NCBI GenBank assembly: GCA_017516005.1
Contig: JAFWDU010000022.1
Location: 23,137 to 87,136, forward strand
Direction of reading: 5' to 3'
Source of the DNA: Oscillospiraceae bacterium
Lineage (GTDB): Bacteria; Bacillota; Clostridia; Oscillospirales; Oscillospiraceae
Length of the DNA stretch: 64,000 bases
In this document: positions 17,894-25,842 of the stretch, piece by piece
How the letters are laid out: every line of letters begins with the position of its first letter
How positions within the stretch are numbered: the first letter of the stretch is position 1
Notes under the pieces: generated by a model
Told to the model about the DNA's origin: nothing
The model's database searches: none
Seen by the model: only the letters and a program-made list of their open reading frames with translations
Made by a program: the position numbers and the translations under genes

Positions 17894-18973
17894 TTATTCT
17901 CCGATAAGCCGCTTGAGCATCTTATGATGACGGCGGACTTCCTCGATTTCATTGGGCAGGAACTCCAGGCCGCGGTCCTGCTGGTTGCGCTGGCCCTCAT
18001 ACTCGGAATCGATGTAACCCTCGAAGCCGATTTCCTTCAGGACGGCGATAGCGCCGTCATAATCAATCGCCTTGTCCTCGTATTCGCCCGGCATGCCCTC
18101 AATCTCTGTCATCTCCATAAACTTGCCATGGCAGACATAGATATACGGGGCAATGAGCTTCAGATCCTCCGGCGGTACGAAGGAATGGTTCAGTTCTTCC
18201 AGGGCAAAGGGATTTGCAGGATTGTTGAAGACCTTCGGATAAGTCTTCTTCGCCCATTCTTTCAGCTCGTCCTCATCATTCTGTGTCTTGCATTTACGGA
18301 ACCGTTCAATGGTCTCCTTGGATTCCTCTTCCCAGTGCTCCTCGCCGGCACAGCGGAAGTAATAGTCCATATAAACCTTTGGGGGCTCCTTTTTGAAAAT
18401 ACCGAAATCCGGATGAAGGCCGTAGTGCCTGGTTCCGGTTTTCTGGATATATTCTGCAATATCCATGATCTTTCCGGCGTTTGCGCGGGCATAGGGATTG
18501 GAATCGTCAATATTCTCCGGACGGCGGATGGTAGCCGGAGCATGGATTTCCTGATTGATGCGGACGTCCAGCTCCTCTGCCAGCGGCAGTGCCAGTTCCA
18601 CGACACTGATGGGCGTGCCCAGGATACGGAGGTTTTTAAAGCCCATCTTGTTTGCGATGCGGAGCTCCATTTTCAGCCGTTCCGCCTGCTCCCGGTCATT
18701 CATGACATGATCTCTGCGGAACTGCAGGGGATCCGGGAACACATCCATTGTAACTGCTTCCAGACCCCAGCGGGCCATTTCAAAAAGCCACTCCTGGTAG
18801 AATTCCTCTCCGGGGAACGGAAAGTGGGGAATCGTCGCCTCAGAAATAATCTCTATACCGGTGGCACCGTCCAGATTGGTCGCGACTTCCTTGAGCATTT
18901 CGCGCCAGGTCATCCGGCCGAACCATTCCTCCTGCTGATAACTGTACAGGGATACGCCTCTTTTGATAGCCAT
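17894..18973 (-). CDS. P3 alpha: long-form C-glycoside deglycosidase alpha-like protein
   Basis: A 359-residue TIM-barrel protein of the sugar phosphate isomerase/epimerase superfamily. It opens with KRGVSLYSYQQEEWF and keeps the catalytic set E142 and H144 (QEIH), HPDFGIF, VCHGKF and SEYEG. It is about 70 residues longer than P1/P2 alpha; most of the extra length lies between the DF motif and the CHGKF motif. It is nearly a duplicate of P9 alpha. The start is the ATG at 18971-18973 after GAGGAGG; beta lies 14 bp upstream, the reverse of the P1 order. Substrate unknown. Confidence 0.72.
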   Translation of the reverse strand: MAIKRGVSLYSYQQEEWFGRMTWREMLKEVATNLDGATGIEIISEATIPHFPFPGEEFYQEWLFEMARWGLEAVTMDVFPDPLQFRRDHVMNDREQAERLKMELRIANKMGFKNLRILGTPISVVELALPLAEELDVRINQEIHAPATIRRPENIDDSNPYARANAGKIMDIAEYIQKTGTRHYGLHPDFGIFKKEPPKVYMDYYFRCAGEEHWEEESKETIERFRKCKTQNDEDELKEWAKKTYPKVFNNPANPFALEELNHSFVPPEDLKLIAPYIYVCHGKFMEMTEIEGMPGEYEDKAIDYDGAIAVLKEIGFEGYIDSEYEGQRNQQDRGLEFLPNEIEEVRRHHKMLKRLIGE

Positions 18974-18987
18974 TGCTGTTCCTCCTC

Positions 18988-19443
18988 TCAGTTCTGGAGC
19001 TCCAGATCGTAATAGCACACATTGAAGGTCTTGCCGCTTCCGCCCTCGCTTGGATCCGGCGGATTCTTTACGATCTCATCCATGCCGGGCATTGTGCCGT
19101 AAGAGCCCAAACTGGACTCCAGAATGCCGACGCGATGCTTGCCGGGTGCCAGACCGCCGTCCTTATAAACATACAGGAATGCTTCATCCTGCATGTCCCA
19201 ATGCTCCAGCACTGCATGATTCATGAGATCTTCAAAACTGCGGGGTGCCTTCCCGTTGACTTCCAACCGCTGTGCACTCCGCGGATAGCTGACGCCGTCC
19301 ACTTCACAGTAGTAGCCGTTGTGAAGGCTGAGGAACATTCCGCGGTAGTTGGCAATCCGAACGGAAAACTTAAAGCCAGCTACTTTCCCGTTCTCTTCGA
19401 AATTCGAAAGAGAATCAGAGCGGACCAGAAAGCTGTCATACAT
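18988..19443 (-). CDS. P3 beta: C-glycoside deglycosidase beta-subunit family protein
   Basis: A 151-residue small partner, first gene of the P3 operon. It opens MYDSFLVRSDSLSNF and carries ENGKVAGFKFSVRIANYRG, a CEVDGVSYP strand, EAFLYVYKDGGLAPGKHRVGI and ends CYYDLELQN. The VDG and GGLxxGxH elements align with the other betas, although the KKPGGL form is replaced by KDGGL. It is nearly a duplicate of P9 beta. Beta-first order with a 14-bp gap is shared with P7, P8 and P9. Confidence 0.72.
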   Translation of the reverse strand: MYDSFLVRSDSLSNFEENGKVAGFKFSVRIANYRGMFLSLHNGYYCEVDGVSYPRSAQRLEVNGKAPRSFEDLMNHAVLEHWDMQDEAFLYVYKDGGLAPGKHRVGILESSLGSYGTMPGMDEIVKNPPDPSEGGSGKTFNVCYYDLELQN

Positions 19444-19522
19444 GATTCATCAATCTCCTTCTGTTTTTTTCCGGACCGGTTTCCTGACCGTTCTCACAAA
19501 ACCCGATCTGTCCTTATTTATG

Positions 19523-19551
19523 ATCTTACAATGCATTCTGCCTCAAGTCAA
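19523..19551 (-). promoter_or_regulatory. SigA promoter of the P3 operon
   Basis: On the minus strand TTGACT (19546-19551) and TAAGAT (19523-19528) are separated by 17 bp, leaving a leader of roughly 70 nt before P3 beta. Confidence 0.6.
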
Positions 19552-19737
19552 TGAATTTAGAAACAATTCTATTGGTGATTATGCCCATTTTGAAAAGGAG
19601 CTCCTATCTTTTATTACGTTAGTATCTGCGAACCATTGGTCGGGCAGATTCTTCCGTCTCTTTTCAGACGATGCAGCCGCTACGAAACTAATAATAAGAC
19701 TTTGATGAGCGGTCAGTCTCCGATCCGTTTCTTCCTG
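19552..19737. other. Intergenic spacer between P4 terminator and P3 promoter
   Basis: Together with the flanking sites, the gap 19444-19835 separates the P5-P4 operon from the P3 operon. This middle part is A/T-richer than the genes and holds no open frame or repeat that I can support. Confidence 0.45.
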
Positions 19738-19791
19738 GAAACGCGGACAGCCTGAATCCGCCGGAAAGGCGGAATTCAGGCTGTCCGTTTC
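19738..19791 (-). terminator. Terminator of the P5-P4 operon
   Basis: A long stem (about 24 bp with a single bulge, 19738-19762 against 19768-19791, loop GGAAA-like) sits 45 bp after the P4 beta stop. The T-run is short (GTTTCC), so it may be a processing stem as well. Confidence 0.65.
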
Positions 19792-19835
19792 TGGTCATGA
19801 TTCCGTCAGGAAGCATAAACTCCTGATGGAACAGA

Positions 19836-20270
19836 TCAGACAATAATCATCTCACGGGTAAAGCCGATTGCTTCGGAATGTCCGTGGCTGGTACGGGTCT
19901 CATCGATTTCGCCCGCATCACCGGGAATGTAGGAAGCGACTTCGCCATAGAGCGCGGAAACCGTGTGGTTGCCCTGGGAAAGGCCGCCGGGCTTCTTCAC
20001 GCGGATGATCATGGCTTCATCCAGAGGCCACTTCACGCGTCCGAGGGTGAAGGTCTCTTCATATGTGTACTCAACGCCGCTGACAACGAAGGTGCAGCGA
20101 TCTGCACGATACTTTTCGCCGTCCACTTCCACATAAGCAAAGCGGAACTGGCTCAGCCATGCGCCGCGGTATGTGATCAGGCGGATGCCGACCTGGAAGC
20201 CAATGGCCTCGCCGTCCTCGTTGTAGAGGTTCCGGAAACCCTTATACTGTACGCCTTCATACTCTAACAT
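19836..20270 (-). CDS. P4 beta: C-glycoside deglycosidase beta-subunit family protein
   Basis: A 144-residue beta protein: MLEYEGVQYKGFRNLYNEDGEAIGFQVGIR, TYRGAWLSQ, VEVDGEKY, GVEYTYEE, RVKKPGGLSQGNHTV and a short C-terminal tail ending EMIIV. It follows P4 alpha by 18 bp and is last in the four-gene operon P5 alpha, P5 beta, P4 alpha, P4 beta. The KKPGGL loop places it with P1, P2, P5 and P6. Confidence 0.74.
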   Translation of the reverse strand: MLEYEGVQYKGFRNLYNEDGEAIGFQVGIRLITYRGAWLSQFRFAYVEVDGEKYRADRCTFVVSGVEYTYEETFTLGRVKWPLDEAMIIRVKKPGGLSQGNHTVSALYGEVASYIPGDAGEIDETRTSHGHSEAIGFTREMIIV

Positions 20271-20288
20271 TGTGTCTTCCTCCTTCGC

Positions 20289-21164
20289 TTATTCGCCAAG
20301 CAGGCGCTTGAGCATGACATGGTGACGTCTGACCTGGGTCATGCAGTGGTTGTAGCTTTCCTTGTTGGGGCCTTCATATTCGGAAAGCAGATAGCCGTTC
20401 CAGCCATGCTCCTTCATGATGTTGATAATCTCAACATAGGGGATGGTGGTCTCATCGAAGTCCTCACTCATGTTGTAGTACTTCGCATGGCAGCAGTGGA
20501 TGTAGGGCAGCAGAGGGATGATGTCCTCAGGCAGGCTGGGATTCATCTTGAATCCGGGAGGCAGCTCACGTCCCGGAGTCGGCTTGTTCTGGAAGGTGCC
20601 GAAGTCCACGTTGAAGCCGAAGAACTGGGTGTCTTCCTTCTCGATGAATTCCACATAGTCCATGATCATCTGGTCGGTCAGTCTCGTGGGAGAATGGATC
20701 TCAGGCTGCATGACCACATTGTATTTTTCAGCATAGGGCAGTGCCTTGCGGATCACATCACGCCAGATCAGGGTCGGGGTCAGCTTGCCGTCAATAACGC
20801 CCAGCTTGGTGCGCATGCAGGTAAATCCCATGTAGGAAGCCAGCTTGATGTCATGAATCAGCTGCTCCAGGGACTCCTCGACGGTGCTCTCACGTCCGCG
20901 GAAAAGCTTGGACTCTACCCAGTGGCCGTACTCGACAGGAACGATTTCGTAGTGATCGCACAGGGCAAACCACTTGTTGAGCCATTCCTTGCTGGGATAA
21001 GGATAGCCTTTGATAATGCCGTCTGCCAGAATCTCCAGGCCATGAGCGCCCATGTCCTGCATGATCATGAAGCTGTCTTCCAGATCCATGTTCACGTTAT
21101 AGAGCGGATACCAGCAGTAGGTGGATACGCCGCGGTGGATGCCGGGCTTCTGCTGTGCTTGCAT
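20289..21164 (-). CDS. P4 alpha: C-glycoside deglycosidase alpha-like TIM-barrel protein
   Basis: A 291-residue short-form alpha. RGVSTYCWYPLYNV replaces the usual SIYSYS opening. The signature is PEIHSPT, NVDFGTF, CCHAKY and SEYEGPNK, so all putative metal and acid/base residues are kept. The HGLEILADGIIKGYP region corresponds to the second barrel strand. It starts 37 bp after P5 beta. The sequence is clearly distinct from P5 alpha, so the two adjacent pairs are not recent duplicates and may take different glycosides. Confidence 0.74.
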   Translation of the reverse strand: MQAQQKPGIHRGVSTYCWYPLYNVNMDLEDSFMIMQDMGAHGLEILADGIIKGYPYPSKEWLNKWFALCDHYEIVPVEYGHWVESKLFRGRESTVEESLEQLIHDIKLASYMGFTCMRTKLGVIDGKLTPTLIWRDVIRKALPYAEKYNVVMQPEIHSPTRLTDQMIMDYVEFIEKEDTQFFGFNVDFGTFQNKPTPGRELPPGFKMNPSLPEDIIPLLPYIHCCHAKYYNMSEDFDETTIPYVEIINIMKEHGWNGYLLSEYEGPNKESYNHCMTQVRRHHVMLKRLLGE

Positions 21165-21201
21165 AATTACTCCTCCTTAGTAGATACTTGTTCTCTTCGG
21201 T

Positions 21202-21663
21202 TTATACAATGATCATGCGGTTGTGATACTCTCTCACAGCCAGCATGGAGAACACCTCGATGGGGAACGGCTTGTCCCATTCGGATTTGTCCTTGGGTTG
21301 CGGTGCAAAGCGCGCAGGTCCATAGGAGCTGACCGTACCGAAGTTTACGGTGACATCGTGATAACCCTGGCTCAGGCCGCCGGGCTTCTTCACGACAATC
21401 GTTGCCACGTCCAGAATATGCCAGTGGATGGTTCCCAGTTTTTCCATCTCGTCCGGGGTATATTCCACGTCGTTGATGATCCAGGTCTGATCCTCGCGGC
21501 TGAAGACTTCTCCGTCCACAATCAGATCGCCGACACGCACCTGGCTCAGCCAGACACCTTTGTAGTAAGTGGAACGGAAGCAGAGCTGGAAGCCAATCGC
21601 GTTTCCATCTTCGTCATAGACATTGTGGAAGCCGCGGGTCTGAATGTTCTGTCTTTCAAGCAT
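21202..21663 (-). CDS. P5 beta: C-glycoside deglycosidase beta-subunit family protein
   Basis: A 153-residue beta protein, the longest of the set. It contains TRGFHNVYDEDGNAIGFQLCFRSTYYKG, LIVDGEVFSREDQTW, DVEYTPDEM and VKKPGGLSQGYHDVTVNFG. The extra length is a C-terminal segment with FAPQPKDKSEWDK before the terminal RMIIV. It starts 21 bp downstream of P5 alpha and is coupled to it. Confidence 0.74.
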   Translation of the reverse strand: MLERQNIQTRGFHNVYDEDGNAIGFQLCFRSTYYKGVWLSQVRVGDLIVDGEVFSREDQTWIINDVEYTPDEMEKLGTIHWHILDVATIVVKKPGGLSQGYHDVTVNFGTVSSYGPARFAPQPKDKSEWDKPFPIEVFSMLAVREYHNRMIIV

Positions 21664-21684
21664 TGTTCATTCGCTCCTTTCAGA

Positions 21685-22572
21685 TTAATAGCCGAGAATG
21701 CGCTTCATCATGACATGCTGACGCTTCAGCTGCTCGGAGACAAAGCCCGGCTCGTCCTTGTGCGGGCCTTCGTACTCGGACAGGAAGTAGCCGTCCCAGC
21801 CGCCGTCCACGAATTCCTTGATGATTTCCGGATACGGGATCGTCGTCTCCTGGAAGTCCTCGGACATGTTGTTGAACTTCGCATGGCAGGCATGAATGTA
21901 CGGCAGAAGCGCGCGGAGCTCATGAGGATAGCTGCAGGGGCTGCCGTCTTCCGGTACGCCGGGAATGGGAGGACGGTCCTTCGACCACACATTCTGGAAG
22001 GTGCCGAAGTCGATGTTCAGACCGAAGTTCTTCGTCTGATACTTGTCGATGAACTCCACATAGTCCGCTACCATCTTGCTCGACAGCGCCGTCGGCTGAT
22101 GGATCTCCGGGCACATGCACACATTGTACCGCTCTGCCAGATCAAGCGCGCCCAGAATGATCTCTCTCCAGTTGCGCACCGGCGTCAGTATCCAGTCAAT
22201 GACGCCCAGCTTCGTGCGAAGTACCGTGAAGCCCAGACGATGCGCCAGAATGATGTCCTGCTTCAGCATCCGCAGGGACTCTTCCGTGTTCAGCTCCATG
22301 ATGCCCCGGTACAGACGGCTCGTGACCCAGTGGCCGTATTCCACAGGCGTGATGTTGTACTTCGTGCACAGACGGAACCAGTTGTCCATCCACTCGTTCG
22401 TCGGCTGCGGATAGTTGTCAATATGGCCGTTTGCGAGGATCTCGACACCGGTCGCTCCCATGTCATAGATGTCCTTGAAGCAGTCCTCCAGGTTCATGGT
22501 GACGCCCCACTCGCCGGAGTAGCTGTAAATCGATACGCCGCGCTTCGGGCCTTTGATTGCAGGTGTTGCCAT
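21685..22572 (-). CDS. P5 alpha: C-glycoside deglycosidase alpha-like TIM-barrel protein
   Basis: A 295-residue short-form alpha and the first gene of the P5-P4 operon. KGPKRGVSIYSYSGEWG opens the barrel. PEIHQPT, NIDFGTF, ACHAKF and SEYEGPHKD are the putative metal/catalytic elements. It is most like P6 alpha (shared [15 protein letters not shown] segment). The ATG at 22570-22572 follows GGAGGAG. Confidence 0.75.
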   Translation of the reverse strand: MATPAIKGPKRGVSIYSYSGEWGVTMNLEDCFKDIYDMGATGVEILANGHIDNYPQPTNEWMDNWFRLCTKYNITPVEYGHWVTSRLYRGIMELNTEESLRMLKQDIILAHRLGFTVLRTKLGVIDWILTPVRNWREIILGALDLAERYNVCMCPEIHQPTALSSKMVADYVEFIDKYQTKNFGLNIDFGTFQNVWSKDRPPIPGVPEDGSPCSYPHELRALLPYIHACHAKFNNMSEDFQETTIPYPEIIKEFVDGGWDGYFLSEYEGPHKDEPGFVSEQLKRQHVMMKRILGY

Positions 22573-22629
22573 TCGTATGCTCCTCCTTTGTTCTCACTGA
22601 AGCTTTCGCCCCAATTAATTAGCACATCT

Positions 22630-22658
22630 ATTGTTGCACCAAATGTGGATATTGTCAA
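22630..22658 (-). promoter_or_regulatory. SigA promoter of the P5-P4 operon
   Basis: On the minus strand a consensus -35 TTGACA (22653-22658), 17-bp spacer and -10 AACAAT (22630-22635) precede P5 alpha by about 58 bp. The region is shared with the divergent aldo/keto reductase gene. Confidence 0.65.
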
Positions 22659-22784
22659 TCATCGTACCGGACGCCGGGTTCCTTTTCTCCATTTCGTACA
22701 AATCAATGATCTTCTCTTTGTACTATATTACAAACAAGCCTGTTTCTACGCCCGGTTTTGTTGTAAAACGCATCATTTTCATTC

Positions 22785-22813
22785 TTGTCAGAAAAGATCG
22801 GTTGTGATAAACT
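22785..22813 (+). promoter_or_regulatory. SigA promoter of the aldo/keto reductase gene
   Basis: TTGTCA (22785-22790) and TAAACT (22808-22813) are 17 bp apart, with a TG dinucleotide one base before the -10 box. The leader is about 25 nt and holds AAAGGAGG at 22830-22837. Confidence 0.6.
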
Positions 22814-22844
22814 GATATCAGGACTATTCAAAGGAGGAATTCAT

Positions 22845-23975
22845 ATGATCTATCGTGATTTTAAGGACGGCAAGAAGACCAGCATGCTCGGCATGGGCTG
22901 CATGCGTCTGGCCACGCTTCCCGGTCCCGGCGATGTTGTTGATTACGATCTTGCAGAAAGCATTATTCAGAAGGCATATGAGAATGGCGTCAATTATTTT
23001 GACACCGCATATGTCTATCTTTCCGGCAACTCCGAGCGCACGCTTGGCAAGGCACTCTCCAAATACCCGAGAGAGAGTTACTATATCGCAACAAAAATGC
23101 CCGGCATGATCCAGACGAAGGAGGATGTGGAACGCATCTTCAACGAGCAGCTGGAGCGTCTTGGCGTGGACTACATTGATTTCTATCTGTGCCACAACGT
23201 GAATGAGCGCACGATTGATACCTTTATCAATCTGGAAGTCCCCCAGTTCCTGGAGAAGAAGCGCGACGAAGGCAAAATCCGCTATATTGGTTTCTCCAGT
23301 CACGGTCAGCCGGAAACCCTTGCCCGTTTTGCGGATCTTCGCGACTGGGATTTCGCCCAAATTCAGCTGAACTACTTCGACTGGTTCCGTTCCAACACCA
23401 AAGAGCAGTATCAGGTTCTCCGCGACCGCAACATTCCCATCGTCGTTATGGAGCCTGTCCGCGGCGGCCGGCTTGCGTCTCTGACCGAATCCAGTGATGC
23501 CATGCTCAAAGAGGCGCGTCCGGATCGCTCCATCGCCGCCTGGGCATTCCGGTTTGTTCAGTCTCTGCCCGGCATTCAGGTCATCCTCAGCGGCATGAAC
23601 GCCATGGATCAGATGGACGACAACCTGGGTACCTTTGCCGCAGAAGAGCCCCTGCAGCAGGCGGATCTGGATCTCCTGGAGAAGGCTGTGGACAACCTGA
23701 TCAAGGAAGTCAGCGCGCCGTGCACCGCATGCCGCTACTGCAGCGAGTGCCCGCAGGAGCTGGATATTCCAGAGATTCTGAAAATCTACAACTCCTATGC
23801 CATCTCCAAGAGCTTCTTCGCGCTTGGCGCGCTGAATCAGCTTCCGGAAGGCAAGCGTCCCACCGACTGCCTCGGATGCGGCGTCTGCGCGAATGCCTGC
23901 CCGCAGAATATCCAGATTCCCGATCTTATGGCAGAGCTTGCCGAAGCCATGAACCGGATGGGCAGAAGAGGATAA
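22845..23975 (+). CDS. Aldo/keto reductase with C-terminal 2x[4Fe-4S] ferredoxin domain
   Basis: A 376-residue protein. Residues 1-280 form an aldo/keto reductase barrel: NYFDTAYVYLSGNSE carries the catalytic Tyr, with DFYLCHN and the NADPH-side IQVILSGMN. Residues 290-355 hold two iron-sulfur motifs, CTACRYCSEC (about 293) and CLGCGVCANAC (about 341). This fusion is common in Clostridia but its substrates are poorly known. It is transcribed divergently from the P5-P4 operon across a 272-bp shared region, so it may oxidise or reduce keto-sugars linked to that operon; this is inference from position only. Confidence 0.9.
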   Translation: MIYRDFKDGKKTSMLGMGCMRLATLPGPGDVVDYDLAESIIQKAYENGVNYFDTAYVYLSGNSERTLGKALSKYPRESYYIATKMPGMIQTKEDVERIFNEQLERLGVDYIDFYLCHNVNERTIDTFINLEVPQFLEKKRDEGKIRYIGFSSHGQPETLARFADLRDWDFAQIQLNYFDWFRSNTKEQYQVLRDRNIPIVVMEPVRGGRLASLTESSDAMLKEARPDRSIAAWAFRFVQSLPGIQVILSGMNAMDQMDDNLGTFAAEEPLQQADLDLLEKAVDNLIKEVSAPCTACRYCSECPQELDIPEILKIYNSYAISKSFFALGALNQLPEGKRPTDCLGCGVCANACPQNIQIPDLMAELAEAMNRMGRRG

Positions 23976-24009
23976 TCTGCTCCCCTGCGCATCAGAATCC
24001 TTAGAATTG

Positions 24010-24051
24010 AAAAGAACCGGAATTCTGGATTTCCAGAATTCCGGTTCTTTT
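24010..24051. terminator. Bidirectional terminator
   Basis: A near-perfect 20-bp stem (AAAAGAACCGG... / ...CCGGTTCTTTT) with a 2-nt loop lies between the convergent reductase and Nudix genes, with A/T runs on both sides. Confidence 0.93.
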
Positions 24052-24062
24052 GTCTGCTTCCT

Positions 24063-24479
24063 TCAGCGCTGCAGCAGGAGTTCCTTTTTCAGCATAATAT
24101 GCTCCAGGATATGCCCGATATTGCCCTCTCCCGCATACTTCGAGGAGTCAAAGAAGTTGTGGTCCAGATCCGACCAGAACAGGTCGTTCTCATCTCCTTC
24201 CACCGGACACATCTCCTGCAGGCGGCCCACATATACCTCAACCCAGCAGTCATCCAGTGGATAGACAAAGTCCATCAGACGGGTCAGGCGGATCTGATCC
24301 TCCCGGATCCCGGTTTCCTCCCGCAGTTCGCGGTACGCTGCTGCCACAGACGCTTCACCGGATTCGATTTTTCCTCCCACCAGATTATCCAGCCCCAGAT
24401 AGGGTTCTTTTCTCCGGTGGCACATCAGGAGCTTCCCGCCGTCCGGGTCAAAAACCGCAATGAGATTATAGCCCTGCAT
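24063..24479 (-). CDS. Nudix hydrolase
   Basis: A 138-residue Nudix protein. The Nudix box GGKIESGEASVAAAYRELREETGI (about residues 35-58) is complete, with the REL-REE metal-binding glutamates. The N-terminal NLIAVFDPDGGKLLMCHRRKEPY suggests an 8-oxo-dGTP or nucleotide-sugar type sanitation enzyme of the MutT group; substrate cannot be fixed. Lies tail to tail with the aldo/keto reductase. Confidence 0.9.
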   Translation of the reverse strand: MQGYNLIAVFDPDGGKLLMCHRRKEPYLGLDNLVGGKIESGEASVAAAYRELREETGIREDQIRLTRLMDFVYPLDDCWVEVYVGRLQEMCPVEGDENDLFWSDLDHNFFDSSKYAGEGNIGHILEHIMLKKELLLQR

Positions 24480-24626
24480 AACACTCCCTCAAAGTCAATG
24501 GATTTTATAGCTGCAGCATACGATTTGGCCATCCGGCAGAGCACTCTGCGGGTCTCGGAGATCCTGACCAGAAACTCCTCTCCGTGACAGGCCCGCACAT
24601 CGTTCTCAAAACAGTTCCAGCGGCTG

Positions 24627-25619
24627 TCATGATCCGGCAGGTTCCGGCGTTTTCTTTCTGGAAGTTCCGCCTCTTTTTCCGCGTCTTCTTCTGCGGGTCG
24701 GTCTCTCCTTCTCTGTCAATGCTTCGAAGGCAGCCGCTGCTTCCGAATCTCCTTCATATACCGTTCGGATCAGGCGGTTGTATTCTTCCAACTGGATCCA
24801 TCTCAGCCGCAGGACCATGTTGCCATGCTCGGGACATTCCACTCTGGCGCTCATTCGGCCTGACTGCTGCCGGTACCAGCGGGACGCCATCCGCATCTGT
24901 GCGCCGCATACCGGGCAGAGGTTCTCGCTTCCCTCCATTGCGGAAACTGCGTCTGATTTCTCCTTGTAGTCCCGGTATACCCTTCGCTGCAGGCAGCCCG
25001 GAATTTCATCGGAGTTTGTCCCGTCCTCATGCTGTCTGAGCGCGCTGCCGTACTGATTAATGCCCTTCTTCAGATCCAGTTTAGAGCAGATCAGCGCTGT
25101 ATGAAAGGCATCCCCCAGCGCATCATGTGCAGGACGTGTAGATCGGATATTCATGATTTCCATTGCTTTCTGCAGAGATTTCTGGTTGCTTGATCCGTCT
25201 GTCTGGGCATTGAAAATCATCTGTGCGTTGTACCAGGCAGCCGTCCATTCCGCGTTCATGGAATGGATTTCCAGATTCTCACGCATAACATTTACATCAT
25301 CAAATCCCCATGTAAGGAAGATGGACGGTTCTGCACACCATGCGCGGAACCGGGCAATCGCCTGGGGAAAAGAGATTCCTTCCGACTGCAGCCGGGATTC
25401 CTTGATGCCCGTAAGCTTTCCGACTCTGCTGTTCAGTCTGCGGAAGTATTTCGGCCGAACCAGCACAGAAAACTCATCCAGAACTTTCTGGTCTTCTGTC
25501 ACGCGCACCGCGCCGATCTGAATGATCTCGCCGCGAAGCGGAGACGGAAGTGGCCTGCGGGCTGCCGCTGACCCGGGCCATGGCTGGTTCCACTCCATAT
25601 CCAGAACTATATACTGCAT
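24627..25619 (-). CDS. DEDDh-family 3'-5' exonuclease with C-terminal zinc-finger-like segment
   Basis: A 330-residue protein. The N-terminal domain (1-180) has exonuclease motifs: DMEW (Exo I, D and E ligands), TWGFDD (Exo II) and HDALGDAFHTA (Exo III, with H and D). This is the DnaQ/ERI-1-like exonuclease group. A second region has CPVCG...CPEHG cysteines that could form a zinc site, then a basic Arg/Lys-rich tail. Role may be RNA or DNA end trimming; nothing nearby narrows it. Confidence 0.85.
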   Translation of the reverse strand: MQYIVLDMEWNQPWPGSAAARRPLPSPLRGEIIQIGAVRVTEDQKVLDEFSVLVRPKYFRRLNSRVGKLTGIKESRLQSEGISFPQAIARFRAWCAEPSIFLTWGFDDVNVMRENLEIHSMNAEWTAAWYNAQMIFNAQTDGSSNQKSLQKAMEIMNIRSTRPAHDALGDAFHTALICSKLDLKKGINQYGSALRQHEDGTNSDEIPGCLQRRVYRDYKEKSDAVSAMEGSENLCPVCGAQMRMASRWYRQQSGRMSARVECPEHGNMVLRLRWIQLEEYNRLIRTVYEGDSEAAAAFEALTEKERPTRRRRRGKRGGTSRKKTPEPAGS

Positions 25620-25784
25620 GGAATACGTTCCTTCTTTGTCATCATTCTTACAGAGAGTTTACCACATGTTTACAAAAATGGCAATTCCATTTCCCTTGCG
25701 TGTTGCAGAGAATCCTTCATTCTGGGCTGCAAGATGTTTTTTCAACGGAAGCGCAGCATGATTTGCAGGATTTATCATCCATTC

Positions 25785-25813
25785 TTGCATTCCGGTGTCC
25801 CATTTGTTATACT
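25785..25813 (+). promoter_or_regulatory. SigA promoter of the hydratase gene
   Basis: TTGCAT (25785-25790) and TATACT (25808-25813) are separated by 17 bp, about 30 bp before the ATG, with AAGGAGG at 25828-25834. Confidence 0.75.
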
Positions 25814-25842
25814 ATCGAAAACCCCAAAAGGAGGCTGCCAGA

